DNA from: Bacteroidota bacterium
Lineage (GTDB): Bacteria; Bacteroidota; Bacteroidia; AKYH767-A; OLB10
Direction of reading: 5' to 3'
Length of the DNA stretch: 64,000 nt
Assembly (NCBI GenBank): GCA_019136655.1
Contig: JAGVTU010000013.1
Coordinates: 80,125-144,124 of the forward strand
Shown here: positions 38,641 through 47,786 of the stretch, piece after piece
Layout of the letters: each line of letters opens with the position of its first letter
Position numbering within the stretch: the stretch's first letter is position 1
Program-made: the position numbers and the translations under genes
The notes under the pieces: generated by a model
The model's input: only the letters and a program-made list of their open reading frames with translations
Databases searched by the model: none
What the model was told of the DNA's origin: nothing

Positions 38641-39234
38641 TCATCCAAAGAATACCCTGCTGAAAGTTTGCCAGAGAATTTTTATGTCTGTAGCCAATCC
38701 TGCATTGCAGATGTACTCCTGGTTCAACTGAAGCTTATGCGGCATGATTTCGGAGACATAAACCTGCTCAGGGTTTTCGGCATGCGCCAGCAACTCATTT
38801 TCTTTTCTGTAATAGATGCTTGCATAGTCGGTGATTCCAGGTTTCACACTCAATACTTTTTTCTGTTCTTCAGTGTATAAATCCACATACTTGCGCACTT
38901 CCGGTCTTGGGCCAACCAAACTCATATCTCCTTTCAGCACATTAAACAATTGCGGAAGCTCGTCCAGTTTAAATTTTCTAAGGTAATAACCTACTCGTGT
39001 CACCCTCGGGTCGCGACCACCAACCGTAAGCAATCCTTTCTTGTCGGCATTGGGGTACATGGTTCGGAATTTAAATATTTCAAAATCTCTTCCATGTAAG
39101 CCTACGCGCTTCTGACGATAAATAATATTTCCGCGACTGTCTAATTTGATCCAAATGGCAAGTATGAGCAGAATGGGTGATAAAAGAATTATCAGCAACA
39201 AAGAAATCAGCAGATCGAAAACTCTTTTTACCAT
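38641..39234 (-). CDS. Bacterial sugar transferase (PglC-like phosphoglycosyl transferase)
   Basis: 197 residues. One N-terminal hydrophobic segment (VFDLLISLLLIILLSPILLI) is followed by the catalytic domain: FEIFKFRTMYPNA, the Asp-Glu pair in KLDELPQLFNVLKGDMSLVG and PRPE, then PGITDYASIYYR. This is the small monotopic form that moves a sugar phosphate to undecaprenyl phosphate, starting capsule, exopolysaccharide or O-antigen synthesis. It is 3 bp after bshC and may be co-transcribed with it. Confidence 0.9.
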   Translation of the reverse strand: MVKRVFDLLISLLLIILLSPILLILAIWIKLDSRGNIIYRQKRVGLHGRDFEIFKFRTMYPNADKKGLLTVGGRDPRVTRVGYYLRKFKLDELPQLFNVLKGDMSLVGPRPEVRKYVDLYTEEQKKVLSVKPGITDYASIYYRKENELLAHAENPEQVYVSEIMPHKLQLNQEYICNAGLATDIKILWQTFSRVFFG

Positions 39235-39237
39235 AGA

Positions 39238-40851
39238 TTATTTTCTGTCGTCTGCCAATACCTGAAAATTTTGCGGAAACATTTCCATCACTTTCAGCAA
39301 ATCATTCAAAAATCCCATCCCGTATTCAGCGATAAAAGGAAATACATTCTCCGTTCTCTCCTGCAAATTTCCTCCCGGGAAAAGAGAATCTTTCATGTTT
39401 TGTATTGTCTTCACTTCAGTCTCATTCTTTTTCTTTAATGCACGCAACATTCTTTTTTCTGTTGCATTCAACCGCTTTTTTAGTCGCACAAGTTCTGCAT
39501 CTGCATGCTTTGCAAGAGTAACATCAATGGCTGTGGCTTTTTCTTTAATTTGCTTATATGCTTGTTCCAACTGTCGGCTTGCATCTTCAAGGCTGAGTTT
39601 TTCGGAATATTTTTCTCTGAAATATTTGTTTGCAATAACATTTGCATCTTCAAATACATCCTTCCAGTTTATTTTTAATGAAGCAAGTGTTTTGCTATTG
39701 ATGCTGTCAGCCACCATCATGCAGTTACGCAATGCAATCAACGGGAAGAAGACTTTATTATGCTCAAATATTTTCTTCAGTTGCAGCCAGTAATGTACTT
39801 CGGCAGGGCCACCTGTGTAACACAGGTTCGGGAGAACAGCTTCCTGATACATGGGGCGCAAAATCACATTAGGACTGAACCTCTCCGGAGATTTCTCAAG
39901 TTCACTAAATATTTCTTCTGTTGAAAACCTGATATCTGTGTTTACTACTTCGTAACTGCCATCACCGTTCTTTACAATTCTTTCTCTGCTATTGGGCTGC
40001 AGATAGAATAAATTTATCTCGCGTGCATGCACCTGCAATCCATATTTCTTCTCGAACGTTTCAAGATTTTTAAACTCCTTAAACGCTGTATGTTTCTGCA
40101 AGTCATCTTTAAAAACAGGTATTGCCTGACGCTTTAGATCAGATTCGTCAGCATCTAAAACTACTATTCCATATTCTGAAAACAACTCGTGTACCATGCT
40201 TCTGGTAGCATTTGCCAGGGATTTGTTTTTCAAATAGGCAGTTTCTAAAATACTTCTAATATACTCTTCATTTTTACTTGCAGAGAATTTTTTCAAAATC
40301 AGGTCAAGAGTTTCACTAAATCCCTGAGTGGTCATTCTTCCTGTAGCTCCCTGCTGATTGGTTTGCCAGGTAATTTTCTCTCCTCCTACATTCACTGACT
40401 TTATTTCTTCCAAATCATGGTCTTCAGTAGCCATCCAGTAAACCGGCACAAAATGATATTCAGGAAACATCTTTTTCAACTCCTCTGCTTGCCTGACTAC
40501 AGTGAGAATTTTAAAAACAAAATACAAAGGCCCTGTGAAAATATTCAACTGATGACCGGTAGTGACAGTAAACGTTTCAGACTTGGCCAATAACTGTATG
40601 TTCTGAAAAACAAGAGAAGATTTCCAATTGTTGCTGAATACGGTTGCTTCGTATTGCTTTAAAAGTGTGCTAACTAAAACTTCCCTGTTTACAGAGAAAT
40701 TCTTCCTGCTTTCAATAACCTTTGCCAAACTTTTTTTATCAGGAGGAAAGGCAAAATAATCAGACAATGCAGGATTTGCTGAAATATAATCGGTAATAAG
40801 GTTGGAAAAACCTGCTTCTTTAAAAGTTACCTGATGACTGGTAAAAGACAT
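39238..40851 (-). CDS. bshC: Bacillithiol biosynthesis cysteine-adding enzyme BshC
   Basis: 537 residues. BshC joins Cys to GlcN-malate in the last step of bacillithiol synthesis. Typical segments are TVTTGHQLNIFTGPLYFVFK, VYWMATEDHDLEEI, the nucleotide-binding-like LPNLCYTGGPAEVHYWLQLK, and a C-terminal coiled coil (about 400-500) before LQERTENVFPFIAEYG. The presence of bshC suggests the organism uses bacillithiol as a low-molecular-weight thiol; bshA and bshB are not in the window. Confidence 0.92.
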   Translation of the reverse strand: MSFTSHQVTFKEAGFSNLITDYISANPALSDYFAFPPDKKSLAKVIESRKNFSVNREVLVSTLLKQYEATVFSNNWKSSLVFQNIQLLAKSETFTVTTGHQLNIFTGPLYFVFKILTVVRQAEELKKMFPEYHFVPVYWMATEDHDLEEIKSVNVGGEKITWQTNQQGATGRMTTQGFSETLDLILKKFSASKNEEYIRSILETAYLKNKSLANATRSMVHELFSEYGIVVLDADESDLKRQAIPVFKDDLQKHTAFKEFKNLETFEKKYGLQVHAREINLFYLQPNSRERIVKNGDGSYEVVNTDIRFSTEEIFSELEKSPERFSPNVILRPMYQEAVLPNLCYTGGPAEVHYWLQLKKIFEHNKVFFPLIALRNCMMVADSINSKTLASLKINWKDVFEDANVIANKYFREKYSEKLSLEDASRQLEQAYKQIKEKATAIDVTLAKHADAELVRLKKRLNATEKRMLRALKKKNETEVKTIQNMKDSLFPGGNLQERTENVFPFIAEYGMGFLNDLLKVMEMFPQNFQVLADDRK

Positions 40852-41073
40852 ACTCTAATAATTGCATGCAAAGTAACCTAAAATTAAGCAACCAAAAAAC
40901 TTATGTTGCGGTTCACTCTAATGCAGGCTTAATTTATTAACCGAAACAGGCATAAAAATCTATCCGCAACACTCATCAAATATCTAAAAAGCGTTAGAAA
41001 CAAAATACTAAGGATTATAGTATAAGTTTAAAGTTTTCACCAATCTGCATTTTAAATCTTTTGAAAAATAAAA

Positions 41074-41104
41074 TTGAATAATAAAGTTTCAACACACAAC
41101 TTTG
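41074..41104 (+). promoter_or_regulatory. Candidate promoter of pyruvate carboxylase gene
   Basis: A -7-like CAACTTTG (41097-41104; consensus T replaced by C) is preceded at 20 bp by TTG (41074-41076). It would put the start near 41111, about 19 nt before the ATG. The rest of the 278-bp divergent gap to bshC is AT-rich and shows nothing else definite. Confidence 0.4.
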
Positions 41105-41129
41105 TACTTTCTACAAAATATTCCGCTAT

Positions 41130-44100
41130 ATGAACAAAATCAAGAAATTATTAGTAGCTAACCGAGGTGAAATTGCCATACGCTGCTTGCGTGCTGCCTC
41201 CGAACTTGAAATTAAAACTGTAGCCGTTTATACTTACGAAGACCGTTATTCATTGCATCGTTATAAAGCTGATGAAGCTTATCAGATAGGACATGACAGC
41301 GACCCGCTGAAACCATACCTGGATATTGAAGAAATTATCCGCATTGCGAAAAAATATGAAGTAGATGCCATACATCCAGGCTATGGTTTTCTGAGTGAGA
41401 ATGTCAGTTTCAACAAGCGCTGCCGCGAAGAAGGAATTATTTTTATAGGCCCTTCGCCAGAGGCAATGAATATGCTTGGCGATAAAGTGGCTGCCAAGAA
41501 AGTTGCACAGGCATGTAAGGTGCCAATGATTGAAGACAGTAAGGTTGCGCTTACTGATGCGTCTATTGCAATTAAAGAAGCCAAAAGAATTGGATTGCCT
41601 GTAATATTGAAAGCAGCTGCAGGTGGAGGTGGCAGAGGCATGCGCGTGATTCGCAAGGAGGAAGAAATGGAAAAATCTTTTAACGAAGCACGAAGCGAAG
41701 CTGCAAATGCATTTGGTGACAACACTATATTTATCGAAAAGTTTGTTGATAACCCCAAGCATATTGAAGTGCAGATACTCGGTGATGAACATGGAAACAT
41801 TGTTCATCTGTTTGAAAGAGACTGTTCGCTGCAACGCAGATTTCAGAAAGTGATTGAAATAGCTCCTGCCCCATCACTAAAACAAAAAACCAAAGATGCT
41901 TTGTATGATTATGCACTTCGTATTGCTAAACATGTAAACTACAGTTGCGCAGGAACAGTTGAATTTCTGGTTGACGAGAATGAAAATATTTATTTTATTG
42001 AAGTTAATCCGCGCATACAGGTAGAACATACCGTAACCGAAGAAATTACAGGTATTGATATTGTGCGTGCACAGATTTTAATTGCAGGAGGCATGGCACT
42101 TTCTGATGCTGCCATTGATATACCTCAGCAGAATAAAATTACATGCAATGGTTTTGCCATACAGTGTCGTATTACTACAGAAGACCCGCAAAATGATTTC
42201 AAACCTGACTATGGAACCATCATTGCTTATCGCAATGCAGGAGGTTATGGCATACGGTTAGACGAAGGCAGCTCTTATCAGGGAGTGAAAGTGTCACCGT
42301 TTTTTGATTCCATGCTGGTAAAAATTACAGCATCGGGAAGAACATTGCAGGGAGCAAGTGCGCGATTGCTGCGTGCATTGCGTGAGTTTCGTATCCGAGG
42401 AGTTAAAACGAATATCCGTTTTTTAGAGAATGTGTTAAAGCATCCTGTTTTTAAAGAAGGAAAAATAACTGTACCTTTTATTCAGAAACATCCGGAGCTA
42501 TTTAATTTTAAGACCACACAGGACAGCGGAACCAAGGTATTGCGTTATCTTGCAGATGTGATGGTAAACGGAAATCCTGACTTAAACGGACTGCAAAATA
42601 TACGCAGCTTTTCAGCACCACGCATACCTCAGTACGACTACAGCAAACCTTTTGCTGATGGCACCAAACAAAAACTTACAGAGTTGGGGCCTGATAAATT
42701 TTCGAAATGGCTGAAGGATGAAAAAATAATTCATTACACCGACTGCACCTTCAGAGATGCACATCAGAGTTTGCTTGCCACACGAGTTCGCACCATTGAC
42801 ATGATGAATGTTGCACGTGCATTTGCGCAAAATCATCCGCAACTTTTCTCAATGGAAGTTTGGGGTGGTGCAACCTTCGATGTGTCGTTGCGCTTTTTGC
42901 ACGAAGATCCGTGGAGAAGACTTCAGTTATTCAGAAAAGCTATCCCCAATATTCTTTTGCAGATGCTCATTCGCGGCAGCAATGCCATTGGTTATTCTGC
43001 TTATCCGGATAATCTGGTAGAAAAATTTATTGAGAAAAGCTGGGAAAACGGAATTGATGTTTTCAGGATTTTTGATTCGCTCAACTGGACCAAGAGCATG
43101 AAAGTTTCTATCAATGCAGTAAGAAATTTAACAGGCGGTCTGGCCGAAGTTTGTATTTGCTACACCGGTGACATTTTGAATCCTGAAAGAAAAAAATATT
43201 CATTGCAGTATTATGTTGATTTGGCAAAAGAACTTGAAGACAGTGGTGCACACATTCTCGGAATAAAAGATATGGCAGGATTGCTGAAACCGTATGCTGC
43301 AGAAAAGCTCATTACTGAGTTAAAGAAAAATATTTCCATTCCTATCCATTTGCATACGCATGATACCAGTGCAGTGCAATGTGCTACCTACATGAAAGCT
43401 ATTGAAGCCGGAGTGAACGTAGTAGATGTTGCTTTAGGTTCGCTGAGTGGATTAACCTCTCAGCCAAACTTCAACTCACTGGTGGAAGTTATGCGAGGCA
43501 CCAAACGTGAGAATAAATTCAACATTGAATCACTCAACGAATTTTCAAATTACTGGGAAGTGGTGCGCGAATGGTATTATCCTTTTGAATCAGGATTGCA
43601 GGCAGGAACTGCTGAAGTATATAAACATGAAATACCGGGAGGTCAGTATTCCAATCTGAAACCACAGGCCAATTCGTTAGGACTTGGAAACAAGATGGAA
43701 GAGATTAAAAAAGCGTATGAAGATGTAAATATTTTATTTGGTGATATTGTTAAAGTAACTCCTTCGAGTAAGGTTGTAGGTGATATGGCATTGTACATGG
43801 TGACCAACAACCTGAGCAATGAAGATATTTTAAATAAAGGTGAAACATTGTCATTCCCGGACTCTGTGAAAAGCATGTTCAGAGGAGATTTAGGTCAACC
43901 TCCGGGAGGTTTCCCTGAAAAATTACAGAAAATAGTACTGAAAGATGAAAAGCCTTATACCGATTTACCGAATGCACATCTTCAGCCCATCAATTTTGAT
44001 ACAGAGTTTGAAGCTTTCAAAAATAAATTTGATGACCGACTTACTTTCCTCGATTTTCTCTCTTATAAATTTTATCCAAAGGTATTTGAAGACTACTACG

Positions 44101-44564
44101 ACAAGGTTCAGCAATATGGTGATTTGATGCCCTTACCTACCATTCCGTTTTTTTACGGGATGAAAAACAATGAAGAGATTATTGTTGATATTGGCAAAGG
44201 AAAAACCATTCTCATCCGACTGCTTTATGTAGGTGATGCTGATGAAAACGGAGTTCGCACCGTTTATTTCAGACTGAATGGACAGACTCGCACTGTGGAT
44301 GTGCAGGATAAATCACAGAAATCAAAAAAGCAGCAGCATATTAAAACTTCTGCCGATAATCACATTGGAGCTCCATTGCAGGGAATGCTTTCTAAAATTT
44401 TTGTTAAAGAAGGCGACAAAGTAAAGCGCAATACACCGCTGTTTGTAATTGAAGCAATGAAGATGGAAACTACCATCACTGCACCTGATGATTTAACGGT
44501 TAAAAAAATTCACCTGAGCGAAAAAACTATGGTGGAGAGTGATGACCTGGTGATAGAATTTTGA
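41130..44564 (+). CDS. pyc: Pyruvate carboxylase
   Basis: 1144 residues with the full-length single-chain order: biotin carboxylase (about 1-450; KLLVANRGEIAIRCLRAA, ATP-grasp loop AAAGGGGRGMR, IEVNPRIQVEHTVTEEI), carboxyltransferase TIM barrel (about 520-790; FRDAHQSLLATRVRT, metal-binding HLHTHDT), allosteric/tetramer linker, and biotinyl domain with K1111 in EAMKMETT. It makes oxaloacetate from pyruvate for anaplerosis or gluconeogenesis. Monocistronic. Confidence 0.97.
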   Translation: MNKIKKLLVANRGEIAIRCLRAASELEIKTVAVYTYEDRYSLHRYKADEAYQIGHDSDPLKPYLDIEEIIRIAKKYEVDAIHPGYGFLSENVSFNKRCREEGIIFIGPSPEAMNMLGDKVAAKKVAQACKVPMIEDSKVALTDASIAIKEAKRIGLPVILKAAAGGGGRGMRVIRKEEEMEKSFNEARSEAANAFGDNTIFIEKFVDNPKHIEVQILGDEHGNIVHLFERDCSLQRRFQKVIEIAPAPSLKQKTKDALYDYALRIAKHVNYSCAGTVEFLVDENENIYFIEVNPRIQVEHTVTEEITGIDIVRAQILIAGGMALSDAAIDIPQQNKITCNGFAIQCRITTEDPQNDFKPDYGTIIAYRNAGGYGIRLDEGSSYQGVKVSPFFDSMLVKITASGRTLQGASARLLRALREFRIRGVKTNIRFLENVLKHPVFKEGKITVPFIQKHPELFNFKTTQDSGTKVLRYLADVMVNGNPDLNGLQNIRSFSAPRIPQYDYSKPFADGTKQKLTELGPDKFSKWLKDEKIIHYTDCTFRDAHQSLLATRVRTIDMMNVARAFAQNHPQLFSMEVWGGATFDVSLRFLHEDPWRRLQLFRKAIPNILLQMLIRGSNAIGYSAYPDNLVEKFIEKSWENGIDVFRIFDSLNWTKSMKVSINAVRNLTGGLAEVCICYTGDILNPERKKYSLQYYVDLAKELEDSGAHILGIKDMAGLLKPYAAEKLITELKKNISIPIHLHTHDTSAVQCATYMKAIEAGVNVVDVALGSLSGLTSQPNFNSLVEVMRGTKRENKFNIESLNEFSNYWEVVREWYYPFESGLQAGTAEVYKHEIPGGQYSNLKPQANSLGLGNKMEEIKKAYEDVNILFGDIVKVTPSSKVVGDMALYMVTNNLSNEDILNKGETLSFPDSVKSMFRGDLGQPPGGFPEKLQKIVLKDEKPYTDLPNAHLQPINFDTEFEAFKNKFDDRLTFLDFLSYKFYPKVFEDYYDKVQQYGDLMPLPTIPFFYGMKNNEEIIVDIGKGKTILIRLLYVGDADENGVRTVYFRLNGQTRTVDVQDKSQKSKKQQHIKTSADNHIGAPLQGMLSKIFVKEGDKVKRNTPLFVIEAMKMETTITAPDDLTVKKIHLSEKTMVESDDLVIEF

Positions 44565-44696
44565 TTTATACTTGGCTGCTACATTTGTCCTCAGTGAATA
44601 ACTACCCATTCACAGACTAAATGAACAATCAAAATTCTTCCGGGTAAAAAAAATTGAAATTGAATTACTACTTAATGATTGTAAATATCTGAAGTG

Positions 44697-46004
44697 TTAT
44701 ACCGTCACTCCCATCAGGTCGAATGCTTCGGCTGAAGTAATTTTGATGTTGGCGAAATCGCCTATACGTACGTAATTATGCTGCGCCTCCACCAGCACTT
44801 CATTGTCCACTTCAGGTGAATCGAATTCAGTACGTCCCACAAAATAATTTCCTTCTTTTCTGTCGAACAAAACCTTGCACGTAGTTCCTATTTTGTTTTG
44901 ATTGACAGCATAGGATATTTGCTGTTGCACCTGCATCAGTTCATCCAGTCTGCGCTGTTTGGTTTCTTCGTCCACATCATCTTTCAAAGTATATGCATGC
45001 GTATTCTCTTCGTGCGAATAGGTAAATACACCTGCTCTGTCAAAACGCATCTCTTCCAGAAAGCGCAATAAGGTTTCATGGTCCTTCTCTGTTTCACCGG
45101 GGTATCCTGTAATAAAGGTTGTGCGCACTGCCACTCCCGGAACTTTCTCTCTGATGGTGTTGATGAGTGATATTGTCTTTTCGCGGGTAATTCCTCTGCG
45201 CATACTTTTCAGCATATTGTCGCTGGCATGTTGCAAGGGTATGTCGAGGTATTTGCAAATGTTAGGTGTCTCTCGCATCACATCCAGTATTTCCAGAGGG
45301 AAACCTGACGGGAAAGCATAATGCACACGCAACCACTCTATGCCTTCTACCGCGGCCAACTGCTCCATCAACTTATGCAGTCTGCGTTCTTTGTAAAGGT
45401 CAAGTCCATAGAATGTGGAATCCTGTGCTATCAAAATTAATTCTTTAGTTCCTTTGGCAGCAAGTACTTTGGCTTCTTTCACCAACTCTTCAATGGGTTT
45501 TGAAACATGTTGCCCGCGCATCAAAGGAATGGCACAAAAAGAACAAGGGCGATCGCAACCTTCAGATATTTTCATGTAGGCAAAGTGGCGTGGTGTGGTC
45601 ATCAGCCTTTCACCAATCAGCTCATGTTTGTAGTCGGCACCGAGTGTTTTAAGCAGCAATGGCAAATCATGTGTGCCAAAAAAATTATCTACTCCTTTAA
45701 TTTCTTTTTCGAGTGCAGGTTTGTAGCGCTCTGAAAGGCATCCGGTAACAATCAGTTTTTCAATTTTTCCTTTTTCTTTTTCTCTGGCATAATGTAAAAT
45801 AGTATCAATAGATTCCTGTTTTGCATTATCAATAAAACCACAGGTATTTACAATGACAATCTCTGCATTTTTTGACGATTCATGCTCCACATCAAAATCA
45901 TTTGCCTGCAACTGCCCCATCAGTATTTCCGAATCCACCACATTCTTGGAGCAGCCCAGCGTCACTACATTTACCTTAATTGGTTTTGAAATTTTTGTCC
46001 TCAT
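44697..46004 (-). CDS. rimO: Ribosomal protein uS12 methylthiotransferase RimO
   Basis: 435 residues. It is a radical-SAM enzyme that adds a methylthio group to an Asp of uS12 (rpsL is also in this window). The UPF0004 domain holds C18, C55 and C89; the radical-SAM cluster is C150-x3-C154-x2-C157 (GCDRPCSFC); a TRAM domain closes the C-terminus. It follows ftsY by 6 bp, part of the conserved Bacteroidota order rpmB-rpmG-DUF4295-ftsY-rimO. Confidence 0.95.
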   Translation of the reverse strand: MRTKISKPIKVNVVTLGCSKNVVDSEILMGQLQANDFDVEHESSKNAEIVIVNTCGFIDNAKQESIDTILHYAREKEKGKIEKLIVTGCLSERYKPALEKEIKGVDNFFGTHDLPLLLKTLGADYKHELIGERLMTTPRHFAYMKISEGCDRPCSFCAIPLMRGQHVSKPIEELVKEAKVLAAKGTKELILIAQDSTFYGLDLYKERRLHKLMEQLAAVEGIEWLRVHYAFPSGFPLEILDVMRETPNICKYLDIPLQHASDNMLKSMRRGITREKTISLINTIREKVPGVAVRTTFITGYPGETEKDHETLLRFLEEMRFDRAGVFTYSHEENTHAYTLKDDVDEETKQRRLDELMQVQQQISYAVNQNKIGTTCKVLFDRKEGNYFVGRTEFDSPEVDNEVLVEAQHNYVRIGDFANIKITSAEAFDLMGVTV

Positions 46005-46010
46005 GGTGAT

Positions 46011-46961
46011 TTACTTTGCAAAAAGAGAATCTACAAACGCAACACGATCGAAAGCCTGCAGGTCGGTAATCTTCTCTCCTACTCCAATGTATTTTACAGG
46101 AATTTTAAATTCGTCTGAAATACCGATGACCACTCCTCCTTTGGCAGTGCCATCGAGTTTTGTTAGTGCAAGAGCATTCACTTCGGTGGCTGCTGTAAAT
46201 TGCCTGGCCTGTTCAATGGCATTCTGTCCGGTTGAAGCATCAAGCACGAGAAGAATTTCATGCGGAGCATCGGGAATAACTTTCTGCATCACACGTTTAA
46301 TCTTAGACAATTCATTCATCAGATTCACTTTGTTGTGAAGACGACCTGCTGTGTCAATAATTACCACATCACTTTGCTGTGCCACACCTGATTTTACAGT
46401 ATCGAAAGCTACTGATGCAGGATCAGCATTCATTCCCTGCGAAACGATTGGAACATCAACACGCTCTGCCCAAATATTCAACTGATCAACTGCGGCAGCT
46501 CTGAAAGTATCTGCTGCACCTAACAACACTTTCTTGCCACTGTTCTTAAACTGATAGGCAAGTTTGCCAATGGTAGTGGTTTTGCCCACACCATTTACAC
46601 CCACCACCATAATCACATAAGGCTTCTTTGTTTCATCAATAAGCGATGCCACGGTTGCCGATTTGTTTTCTTCCAGCAGTGCAGCAATTTCTTCTTTCAG
46701 AATTTTGTTCAGCTGGTCGGTGCCCACATACTTATCGCGTGCCACACGATCCTGAATGCGCTTAATGATTTTCAGAGTAGTTGTTACTCCCACATCTGAC
46801 GAAACGAGCACCTCTTCGAGGTTATCGAGAACTTCATCATCAACGGTAGATTTACCGATTACCGCTTTGGTAATTTTTGAAAAAAAACTCTCTCTTGTTT
46901 TATCCAAACCGCTGTCGAGCGATTCTTTTTCCTTCTTTGAAAACAATCCGAAAAAACCCAT
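46011..46961 (-). CDS. ftsY: Signal recognition particle receptor FtsY
   Basis: 316 residues, short form without the acidic A domain. The N domain (about 20-105) precedes the G domain: P-loop GVNGVGKTTT at 121-130, AADTFRAAAVDQL, DTAGRLHNKVNLM, and TKLDGTAKGG. It docks SRP-ribosome complexes at the membrane next to SecY. A terminator-like hairpin separates it from the upstream DUF4295 gene, so expression may depend on read-through. Confidence 0.97.
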   Translation of the reverse strand: MGFFGLFSKKEKESLDSGLDKTRESFFSKITKAVIGKSTVDDEVLDNLEEVLVSSDVGVTTTLKIIKRIQDRVARDKYVGTDQLNKILKEEIAALLEENKSATVASLIDETKKPYVIMVVGVNGVGKTTTIGKLAYQFKNSGKKVLLGAADTFRAAAVDQLNIWAERVDVPIVSQGMNADPASVAFDTVKSGVAQQSDVVIIDTAGRLHNKVNLMNELSKIKRVMQKVIPDAPHEILLVLDASTGQNAIEQARQFTAATEVNALALTKLDGTAKGGVVIGISDEFKIPVKYIGVGEKITDLQAFDRVAFVDSLFAK

Positions 46962-46985
46962 ATCTGCTAATGCCTTGCTCTAAAC

Positions 46986-47021
46986 AAAAACAGCCTTCTC
47001 CCTGATGGAAGAAAGCTGTTT
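46986..47021 (-). terminator. Hairpin with U-run between DUF4295 gene and ftsY
   Basis: On the minus strand, AAACAGC pairs with GCTGTTT across an inner, imperfect stem (CTTCC/GGAGAAG) and is followed by a run of five T (46990-46986). It follows the DUF4295 stop (47039) by about 18 bp. It looks like an intrinsic terminator or partial attenuator that would separate ribosomal-protein from ftsY-rimO transcript levels. Confidence 0.55.
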
Positions 47022-47038
47022 AATCTTTTACATTCTTA

Positions 47039-47191
47039 TTATTTCTCTTTTAAAAAATCTTTGATGTGATCGTTATGTACCACTTCTTCTTTAAAAGAAT
47101 AAGAACCATTAGGTCCTTTTACCATCTTAATTACTTTGGAAAACTCTTTGCCTTTTCCGGTCTTAAGTGTTGCAACTACCTTCTTAGCCAT
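47039..47191 (-). CDS. DUF4295 protein, probable ribosomal protein bL38
   Basis: A 50-residue basic protein read from sequence: it begins MAKKVVATLKTGKGKEFSKV, has IKMVKGPNGSYSF and ends DHIKDFLKEK. It matches the DUF4295 family that follows rpmG in Bacteroidota. As I recall, structural work on the Flavobacterium johnsoniae ribosome assigned a protein of this family as a phylum-specific large-subunit protein (bL38). Position (21 bp after rpmG), size and charge fit a ribosomal protein. The name is from memory; the reading frame is certain. Confidence 0.8.
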   Translation of the reverse strand: MAKKVVATLKTGKGKEFSKVIKMVKGPNGSYSFKEEVVHNDHIKDFLKEK

Positions 47192-47212
47192 GTTCTGTGA
47201 GTTTTAATATTG

Positions 47213-47395
47213 TTATTTAATTTCTTTATGTACGGTTACTTTTTTCAGAATGGGGTTGTATTTTTTCAACTCCAGACGCTCCGTAGTATTTTTCTTGTTC
47301 TTGGTGGTAATGTAGCGTGACATACCCGGCATACCGCTGGCTTTATGCTCTGTACATTCCAAAATTACCTGTACCCTGTTACCTTTTTTTGCCAT
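47213..47395 (-). CDS. rpmG: 50S ribosomal protein bL33 (zinc-free type)
   Basis: 60 residues. [20 protein letters not shown] with [20 protein letters not shown] and the C-terminal LKKVTVHKE are typical. The zinc form carries two CxxC pairs; here one Cys is left (ECTEH), so this is the zinc-free form. It sits between rpmB and the DUF4295 gene. Confidence 0.95.
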   Translation of the reverse strand: MAKKGNRVQVILECTEHKASGMPGMSRYITTKNKKNTTERLELKKYNPILKKVTVHKEIK

Positions 47396-47407
47396 GGTTT
47401 ATAGGAA

Positions 47408-47641
47408 TTAAATGTGTCCTTTTTTAATTAAACTGTTGATGCAGGCCGATATACCTTTTTTGTTGATGGTACGAAGGGCAGCTGCCGATACTTTTAATGT
47501 TATCCATTCTCCTGTTTCAGGAATGAAAAACTTTTTTTCTTGCAGGTTTGGGTTGAATCTGCGCTTCGTTTTACGATTCGAAAACGATACGTTATTTCCT
47601 ACCACACTGCCTTTTCCTGTTAAATCACAAATACGCGACAT
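47408..47641 (-). CDS. rpmB: 50S ribosomal protein bL28
   Basis: 77 residues from ATG 47641 (MSRICDLTGKGSVVGNNVSF); a further ATG 30 bp upstream gives an unlikely 10-residue extension that would fall in the promoter-proximal leader. Conserved segments are SNRKTKRRFNPNLQEKKFFI and VSAAALRTINKKGI. Only one Cys (ICDLTG) remains of the CxxC zinc site. First gene of the rpmB-rpmG-DUF4295 unit. Confidence 0.95.
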   Translation of the reverse strand: MSRICDLTGKGSVVGNNVSFSNRKTKRRFNPNLQEKKFFIPETGEWITLKVSAAALRTINKKGISACINSLIKKGHI

Positions 47642-47668
47642 AATATTCTCACTTTTAATAAGGGTCGG

Positions 47669-47698
47669 CAAAAGTAATCAATAATATGATATTTCAAA
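47669..47698 (-). promoter_or_regulatory. Promoter of rpmB-rpmG-DUF4295
   Basis: On the minus strand, TTTG (47698-47695) is followed after 18 bp by TACTTTTG (47676-47669), an exact TAnnTTTG. The spacing equals that at the rpsL promoter. Transcription would begin near 47662, about 20 nt before the rpmB ATG. Confidence 0.75.
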
Positions 47699-47786
47699 AA
47701 CGAATCTGCAATTTTTAAATAACAGATTTTATCAATGTCAACATAATCATAAAGTGCTGATATTAAATAATTTAAACTATTGCACC

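Noticed and set aside
44594..44613. Small dyad GTGAAT/ATTCAC between pyc and rimO as a terminator
   Set aside because: There is no T-run on either strand next to the stem and the loop is long; support is too weak.
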